Positions 59,780-64,000 of a DNA stretch of 64,000 nt are shown piece by piece. The translations under genes and the position numbers were made by a program. Each line of letters opens with the position of its first letter. Position 1 is the first letter of the stretch. Location of the stretch: contig CM055097.1 in assembly GCA_029204225.1 (NCBI GenBank), positions 64,800,540 through 64,864,539 on the forward strand, written 5' to 3'. The stretch is from Diphasiastrum complanatum (taxonomy: Eukaryota; Streptophyta; Lycopodiopsida; Lycopodiales; Lycopodiaceae). Below the pieces are notes generated by a model. It had not been told where the DNA came from and searched no databases. It was given only the letters and a program-made list of their open reading frames with translations.

Positions 59780-60470
59780 TATTTACAAGTGCTTATTGGG
59801 CCATAAGGTTATACACGCAGTATGCCATGACCCTCGCAACTATTTTCGGCTAATTTATTTATTTACACTGTCATACCCTCAACAGAAAGAAGATAATACT
59901 CATGCTTTTGTTTTGAGGGTTAAAGCATTCAATGATGAGTTAGCATGTATTGATGAGAGCATTAAGGAGGTAGAACTTGTTCAAGTTATACTTAATGGCT
60001 CGTTGGAGGATCATGCTAATCTTGTTCAAAGATTTGCTATTCAAAAAAAATTTCCAAGCATTGTGGATTTGCAAGAGATTTTGGTGAATGAGGAGTTTAG
60101 GCTTCAAGCAAGAGGTGGATCTACATCAATATCTCAATATGAAGAGGATTCTATGTTCATCAAAGGCAAGTGGTCAAAGGGTCAAGATAGAGGTGAGCCT
60201 TTCTCTTTTGTTAGTAAGAAGAAAGATAGGTCAAAGTTAAAATGCTTCTATTATGAAATCAAAGGGCATTTTGCTAATGAATTTTTGAAGAAGCAAATGG
60301 ATGAAGGTAGCAAGCAAATCAACTTTGCTACTAATGATGAGGATCTAGGTGGTTGTGATTCTCTTTTTATGTGTTCTTCAAGTCCAATATTAAGTGAAGG
60401 TGGCAAAGATTCAAGGTGGATTAGTGGTGGAGCTAGTTCACATATGACTGTTGGAAATTAAGCCCACAAT
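59780..60470 (+). mobile_element. Copia gag and protease-start fragment
   Basis: One long frame reads gag (HAFVLRVKAFNDELACIDES, LEDHANLVQRFAIQKKFPSI, LQARGGSTS) and a degenerate knuckle (CFYYEIKGHFANEF, with two of three Cys lost). It ends at the protease motif RWISGGASSHMT, where the catalytic Asp of DSGA reads Ser. It is cut right after this motif. The zinc-knuckle and protease changes show decay. Confidence 0.85.
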
Positions 60471-61570
60471 TGTCTCCTTGGTGAATGACTATTTCTATTT
60501 CAAGATTCTTCCTGCACGTTTATTGATCATTAATCTAGGATAAGGTGAAACCAACTTTGGTTCTAGTCTGCTCATCTGATACCTACAGGAATCATAACTT
60601 AGACAGCCAAATTATTTGAAGAACATCTACAACGGGCTTCCGGCTGATCTCCAGCAAAGGGTAACCAATTTTATCATATTTCATGTTTAGATATTAAGTT
60701 CAATTATTTGAAGATCATTGAAGACTCGGCCATCTTCAAAGGCTTCCATGAATTAGGATTTAGAACAACTCTACAGAAATATACTAAGCATCCCAATAGT
60801 CTACAGAAATACACTAAGTGCCGCAACAGTATGCAGAAATAAACTATGCTTTTAACAGTGTCGGCTTTTTTGTATTTCCCCAAAAATGCTACAGTGTTGG
60901 CTTTTCCGCATTTCCCCAAAATGCGACACTTCAGCATAGTTCAACAGTTCAACTATCTTTCAACAGTGTTAGCTTTTCCGCATTTTCCTGAAATGCAACA
61001 ATGTCGGCCTTTTCGCACTTTTGCGAAAAATGTGACACTTGGCTTCAGCTTCTTCCTTTCAACTATTTTGAAAAAGTTAAACTGTTTTAAAGACATTGTC
61101 GCCTATTTAAGGGCACCTTCGCATTTTTAAAGACATTGTCGGCTTTTTTGCAAAATCCCGAAGAGAGAGAAAAATCTCGACAGTCGTCTATTTTCAACGA
61201 GGAACATTCCAAACACTTCTCAGAATTTGAGAAGTGAGAGAAAGCCACTTCACGTAAAATGCGAACTGAGAGATTTGCAGCATCCTCATCCGCGTCAACA
61301 TTCCCTGATTCGTTGACCATATATACCATGTATAGTTGTCACAAAAGCCAAATACTTCCAAGTACAACGACTTACCTAATTAGGTGGTGATAAAATATTT
61401 ACTGTAATTAATACATGGATGAATTCTATAAATGGATCATCCAAGCACACTCTACGTGATGCTCCATCCATGGGACGAATGATTTTGAGCCTCTTAGTTA
61501 TGCCGTCATTCTGGATGTAACTGTTATTTTGTTGTTACCATGTCTTTAAACAAAATAAAAAATGGAGTCA
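60470..61570. repeat. Unassigned DNA with dispersed 'ggcttttccgcatttcc...atgcgacac' repeats
   Basis: From 60850 to 61160 the phrase 'gtgttggcttttccgcatttccccaaaatgcgacac' and variants recur about five times, partly self-complementary. A related set lies at 54820-55035. No coding sense; 61160-61570 shows nothing recognisable. Confidence 0.5.
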
Positions 61571-61575
61571 AAGAT

Positions 61576-63745
61576 TCATTTCGGCTGCTCAGAGGATAAA
61601 GCCTCTGACACTCTTTGAAATCTTGACAATAAAAGGGCTTCTTGAACTTTCATAAATAATTTATACCTGCATTTAAAAAGTATAATTGTTAATAATCCAA
61701 CAAAATCATAAAAGTCACTTTATTACAAAAAGTAACATGAAAACAAGTATTTAAATTATGACTATTACCTTTGAAATTCTTTTCTCATTTCTATCAGAGA
61801 AAGTTGATCATTAACAACTCTAGAAAGAACGCATATTATTAGCTCTGAAGAGCTAATTCCTTGCATGTTCTTCCACTATGATAATTCCATTTCTGTAGGG
61901 ATTGGCTTCAGAGTTTGAGTGCTAACAACTTTCTTCTTTGACTTTGAGGCACCTGAGCAGGTTGGCCTTTTATTTGAAAATTTTCTCATTTGTCAAAAAA
62001 TTTATCAACAAGGGCCCACACCTAAAATTAAAAAAAATTAAATTATTTGATAAGGAATTTAGGGAGTATTAAAATTGAGTTCAAAATTTTAGTCCGATAA
62101 AAACAATTTAAAAGGATTATAACATATATTATGACCAAAGCATTGCATGACGAGCATAGCAAGAAAAATTACCTGGCCACTACGAAAAACAAGTTGAAAA
62201 AAATTATCATATTTTGTAAGGCCCTACGTAGGATTTTTCGAATCAAAAGACAAGCATGTCTCTTGAGCAGAAAGTGTTTTCAACTCTAGTTGATTCACAT
62301 CTCATGCTTTGGAGACTCTTGTGTATTCTTTGTGAAAGAACCGGATTCTTTGTATGACGGTCATCTTCATCCGATAATCTTGATCAATATTATGGTCCCA
62401 AAGCCAAAAATTTGGCTTCTTCCACTGTCAGGCCAGCAAATGCAATTGCACTCACAGTTCGAAAGGAAGGAATATGGGGATACTCTTGAGATAACTATTT
62501 TCGGGCTTGTAAACTGTGTATGCCCCAAAAAATAAAAAAATGATATGAATCTAATAAAGAAAAATCAAAATTTGCAATGTCATTGCATTCGTTGAGATCA
62601 ACTAAAACAACAAATGGGGTACCTATGGCCTGTGTATGATCTTTAAATTTTATTTTTAGGTTATGTACGTGTGTTTCATATGGTTCTCTTACTTCCATTG
62701 GCCTATCTCCTGTTATTGGATCTACAGGTGGCCTATCACACTGATTTATATCTAAAATCAAAGTTGTTTTTTTAATTTTTTTTATTTTATGAATTTCTTC
62801 CCTTAATTTAGCAAGCTCAGAGCTATCCTGAAAGGGGCAGATGGAGGCACCAGGTAAAGACATCAACGGTTCAGTCACGGCTTTCTTGCTTTCAGTTGAT
62901 GGAATGGACTTGTGGCAATGTGTAGGCATGATCTTTGGGTGTGACTTGGGTCTACTGGAAGAGGACTCAGAAATATTATGTGATCTTTTTTTTTTTTGGG
63001 GGATGAGGGACAACTACAGTATCATCCTCACCGTTTTCAGAGACTGGCTTTGTGACCTGAGCAGTGGTAGAAGCAGGCTTGCGAGGTCCAATAGATACAC
63101 CTTTTGAACTCCGTAATAAGTAGACCGGATCTTTCCCCTCAACAATAGTAGCTAGCACCATTTTTAAGCATTGCTTCATGCTTTGGACAGAAACAAAGAA
63201 CAAGTTAAAGATATAATGAGTAAAGGCATTTGTATTGGCCATGCTCTCAACACATGACAACTCAATTTACAAAAAGGTTTTTCACTTATAAGTTCATGGA
63301 ATTTTATATTTAGGTAACCACTATGCTAAGAATGGAACACTTGTAAACATACATGAATTAAGATAGGTTTCATAATTACACACCAAAGTAACTAGAGCTT
63401 TATCAAAATAAGTTTTGATGGCCTCATCTTGGCAAAATCGAATCTTTATCAGAGTCTCGTTCAAAATGAAAATAGAATGAGACTTATCCGTCTCCTTTAC
63501 AAGCACGTTCACAAAACCTTCTTCCTCATCCTCATCTGGTTGATCAGCAAGCTATCTTTCTTGAATTTTGAACTGTGAGTCTCCCCCCCTGCCAGGCTTC
63601 TCAGGTAAATGAATAAAAAGCTCAGACAGCTTTGTGTTGTTGATCCCTCTGGTGAAGTATTACATGAATTTTTTGCTTATCCTTCAGTGGAATATCTTGA
63701 GGTTTACCCGAAATTTTAAAAGAAATCCTCGACAATTGAGAATCT
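61576..63745 (-). CDS. Multi-exon minus-strand gene, family unknown
   Basis: From an acceptor (ctctgtag) at about 63745 it reads SRISFKISGKPQDIPLKDKQ, LSELFIHLPEKPGRGG, an acidic PDEDEEEGFVNVLVKETDK and IRFCQDEAIKTYFDKALVTL. A later exon (63240 down) has NAFTHYIFNLFFVSVQSMKQ and a Lys-rich PHPPKKKK with a one-base slip in an A run, then RPPVDPITGDRPMEVREPYE and TPFVVLVDLNECNDIANF. The last two exons read SSSELIICVLSRVVNDQLSL...EMRKEFQR and, after a phase-matched intron, YKLFMKVQEALLLSRFQRVS, ending at 61576. Two frame breaks suggest decay. The 5' end lies outside or is unresolved. It may be another element gene; I cannot name it. Confidence 0.45.
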
Positions 63746-64000
63746 ACAGAGAAAAAGATTTTTTAGAAAAATTTCAAACTATTATAGTATTTTTTAGGAA
63801 AATACTATAAATTCAGCACATTTTCTTACTAAAACATCTCAAAAGTTTCACTTTTCACAGACTGAGCCTTGTAAAATGGGAGAAATACGAGTAACGACCT
63901 ATGTTGAGCATGGGTTGTGTTTGGGTCTTGAGTAACAACCTATGCTCAGCATAGGAAGTCGACGTGATGAATCTCTTTTTACCACCTATCGACCTATGCT
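63746..64000. other. Right edge, no gene confirmed
   Basis: Near 63890-64000 the phrase 'acgacctatgYtgagcat' recurs, with a palindromic tatgctcagcata near 63943. The upstream exon(s) or promoter of the minus-strand gene could lie here. Confidence 0.3.

Overview
The window is nuclear DNA from a land plant with a large, repeat-rich genome. It carries Ty1/copia and Ty3/gypsy remnants of several families, spliced genes with GT-AG introns, long CT, CA and GA microsatellites, and few intact genes. A PARP16-type ADP-ribosyltransferase and an XLG-type cysteine motif suggest a non-flowering land plant such as a fern or lycophyte. That placement is inference; nothing in the window names the species. 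No rRNA, tRNA or CRISPR array was recognised.

Layout. 1-2.65 kb: two copia remnants in opposite orientation. 2.65-11.58 kb: mostly unassigned DNA with a CT/CG microsatellite, a cluster of GTGGATAATCCAC palindromes, two degenerate tandem arrays, a LINE-endonuclease-like fragment and a three-exon minus-strand gene with an XLG-like Cys-rich motif. 11.585-29.866 kb: the most interesting part, two nested DNA elements of one family with matching terminal inverted repeats (TIRs). 30.3-40 kb: gypsy and copia remnants on both strands. 42.35-50.38 kb: a four-exon PARP16-like gene with a 5.4-kb first intron. 53.4-60.5 kb: a scrambled gypsy/copia nest. 61.6-63.75 kb: an unrecognised multi-exon minus-strand gene.

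The nested elements. The outer one (11585-29866) has 31-bp TIRs matching at 29 of 31 positions. It holds a transposase-like gene, a histone H3-like gene, a minus-strand gene of unknown family, a Ulp1/C48-type cysteine protease gene and, next to the right TIR, a minus-strand gene starting MASRRPRSTI. The inner one (22888-27702) has 21-bp TIRs matching at 20 of 21 positions. It lies 24 bp after the outer protease gene and carries its own H3-like gene, protease gene and MARRPRSTI gene in the same order and orientation. A gag-only copia element (18647-22748, 5-bp duplication ATGAT) has split the last exon of the outer protease gene. All these genes carry stops or frameshifts, so both copies look dead. 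Two diverged copies still share an H3-fold gene, a Ulp1-like protease and flanking TIRs, which suggests a transposon family that carries its own histone H3-like protein.

The PARP16-like gene is the best host-gene candidate. All three splice junctions keep phase, and the H-Y-Y residues and a C-terminal membrane anchor are visible, but one frameshift in the last exon needs checking.
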